This document shows positions 5,488 to 6,460 of a DNA stretch of 6,460 bases, piece after piece. The notes under the pieces are model-generated. The model did no database searches. It saw nothing but the letters and a program-made list of their open reading frames with translations, and was not told the origin of the DNA. The stretch's first letter is position 1. Each line of letters opens with the position of its first letter. The stretch comes from JADJLQ01 sp034439915 (lineage in GTDB: Bacteria; Bacteroidota; Bacteroidia; Chitinophagales; Saprospiraceae): contig JAWXBI010000249.1 of assembly GCA_034439915.1 (NCBI GenBank), positions 1 through 6,460 of the forward strand, written 5' to 3'. A program made the position numbers and the translations under genes.

Positions 5488-6402
5488 TCAATACCCCCAT
5501 TTTTTCATGGCTATATAATCCTCTTTCATACTATCCATAGGGGTCATGCCCTGATAAGCTTCCTGTTCGATGATCAGGTAGTGGGTGCCGCCTTTTTTGC
5601 GGGCATACTTCAATACATCTTTCACCCCTACGATACCCTTGCCCAGCACAGTGCTTTCGTAGTGGCCCAGGCCTTCACTGTTGGTCGTTTTGATTTCATC
5701 CTTGACATGCATGAGTTCAAATCGTCCGGGATACTGTTTGAGTAGTTCCAAGGGACGTCCACCGCCGCCATACATATTTCCAATATCGATCTGCTGGGCT
5801 ACCAGGGAAGGATCTGTTTGCTCCATGATGATGTCCATGATCCTTTTGCTGGTCAGCTTTAAACTGAATTCAAAATCGTGATTGTGATAACCATACCGTA
5901 TGCCCTGGCTTTTACAATAGGCACCACTGGCGTTAAAGCCATCCAGGAATTTTTTTAATTCATCAAAATCCTTCCTCAGGCTGATATCGAGCCAGGGGCT
6001 GATGATGTATTCCTGGCCGGCTTTTACGGAATCTTCCACGGTGATTTTCCACAGGTCAGTCAATTGTTTGGTTTCCATATTATAATGGTTTCTCCCAAAC
6101 ACGCTGTGACCACTTTTCATGGTCATACCCGTATCGCTGAGTATTTTTTTCCACTCTGCCGGGGCATAACCATAAAACTTACGGGTTTCTACATTATAAC
6201 CGGCATGTTCACAATCTTTATACCCGATTTTAGATAGAGCTTTTACGGTACCCACTGGGTCTTTGGTCATGTCGGTGCGCACGGAATACAGCTGCAGACT
6301 GAGGGTATGGGGTTTCTTTTTATACTCCATAAAATCAGCCGGCAGGGCTAGTGCAGAAAGGGCTCCCAGGGAAGTGTGTTGGATAAATTGTCTCCTTTTC
6401 AT
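5488..6402 (-). CDS. Exported sugar phosphate isomerase/epimerase-like TIM-barrel protein
   Basis: A 304-residue protein of the xylose-isomerase-like TIM barrel (AP endonuclease 2) superfamily. The N-terminus, KRRQFIQ followed by a short hydrophobic, alanine-rich stretch to about residue 21, reads as a Tat-type export signal, so it is probably folded in the cytoplasm and moved to the periplasm. The barrel follows from about residue 32 (TLSLQLYSVR). Conserved positions typical of the metal site and substrate pocket are visible: GYHNHDFEF (171-179), QIDIGN with Asp206, MHVKD (231-235) and IIEQE (277-281). The length suits a single-domain member. These proteins usually isomerise or epimerise sugars or sugar-like acids using a divalent metal. 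No neighbour is a sugar-pathway gene, so the substrate cannot be assigned. The ATG at 6400-6402 begins the Tat motif directly and is well supported. Confidence 0.92.
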   Translation of the reverse strand: MKRRQFIQHTSLGALSALALPADFMEYKKKPHTLSLQLYSVRTDMTKDPVGTVKALSKIGYKDCEHAGYNVETRKFYGYAPAEWKKILSDTGMTMKSGHSVFGRNHYNMETKQLTDLWKITVEDSVKAGQEYIISPWLDISLRKDFDELKKFLDGFNASGAYCKSQGIRYGYHNHDFEFSLKLTSKRIMDIIMEQTDPSLVAQQIDIGNMYGGGGRPLELLKQYPGRFELMHVKDEIKTTNSEGLGHYESTVLGKGIVGVKDVLKYARKKGGTHYLIIEQEAYQGMTPMDSMKEDYIAMKKWGY

Positions 6403-6421
6403 GGATAATGATATTTTTTTC

Positions 6422-6429
6422 TAAATATA
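6422..6429 (-). promoter_or_regulatory. Probable -7 box for the isomerase-like gene
   Basis: On the minus strand the sequence reads TATATTTA, seven of eight positions of TAnnTTTG. It lies 19 bases before the ATG, implying a short leader of about 13 bases. A matching -33 element is not clear, and the window ends shortly upstream. Confidence 0.35.
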
Positions 6430-6460
6430 GACTATTTTGAAGATATGCTCAGGCCGCCCC

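Noticed and set aside
1..6460. tRNA, rRNA or insertion sequence
   Set aside because: No tRNA-like cloverleaf, rRNA-like sequence, transposase gene or terminal inverted repeats flanking a gene were seen.

Overview
The window looks like chromosomal DNA from a member of the Bacteroidota, most likely from the Chitinophagia/Saprospiria side of the phylum. This rests on general features: a very long secreted M14 metallopeptidase with a C-terminal amidotransferase-like domain, a Tat-type secreted sugar isomerase-like TIM barrel, starts without clear Shine-Dalgarno sequences, and -7 boxes resembling TAnnTTTG. Genus and species cannot be read from the sequence.

Layout. Positions 1-430 hold no convincing gene. 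They contain a mosaic of imperfect repeats: two copies of a ~150 bp unit, and four full or partial copies of a 46 bp module that folds into two successive hairpins. A strong stem-loop at 451-481 closes a minus-strand pair of genes. That pair is an ECF sigma factor (1115-1630) followed after 6 bp by a single-pass membrane protein (509-1108), whose outer part resembles a YCII/DGPF domain and which sits where an anti-sigma factor is expected. Upstream on the same strand is a large signal-peptide-bearing M14 zinc carboxypeptidase-like protein (1776-4280), separated from the sigma gene by 145 bp containing a weak terminator-like hairpin.

A divergent intergenic region (4281-4406) separates the peptidase from a plus-strand VAT1-like/quinone-oxidoreductase-type MDR protein (4407-5420) that starts with GTG. 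This gene converges on a minus-strand exported sugar phosphate isomerase/epimerase-like protein (5488-6402). The 67 bp between their stop codons carries a five-copy heptamer tandem repeat.

The genes do not form one pathway. The only clear functional unit is the sigma factor plus membrane partner, probably a membrane-signalled transcription switch. The peptidase and isomerase-like protein are independent exported enzymes, and the MDR protein is a soluble NAD(P)H-dependent reductase. The two points most worth following up are the sigma/YCII-membrane-protein pair and the structured repeat mosaic at the left end.
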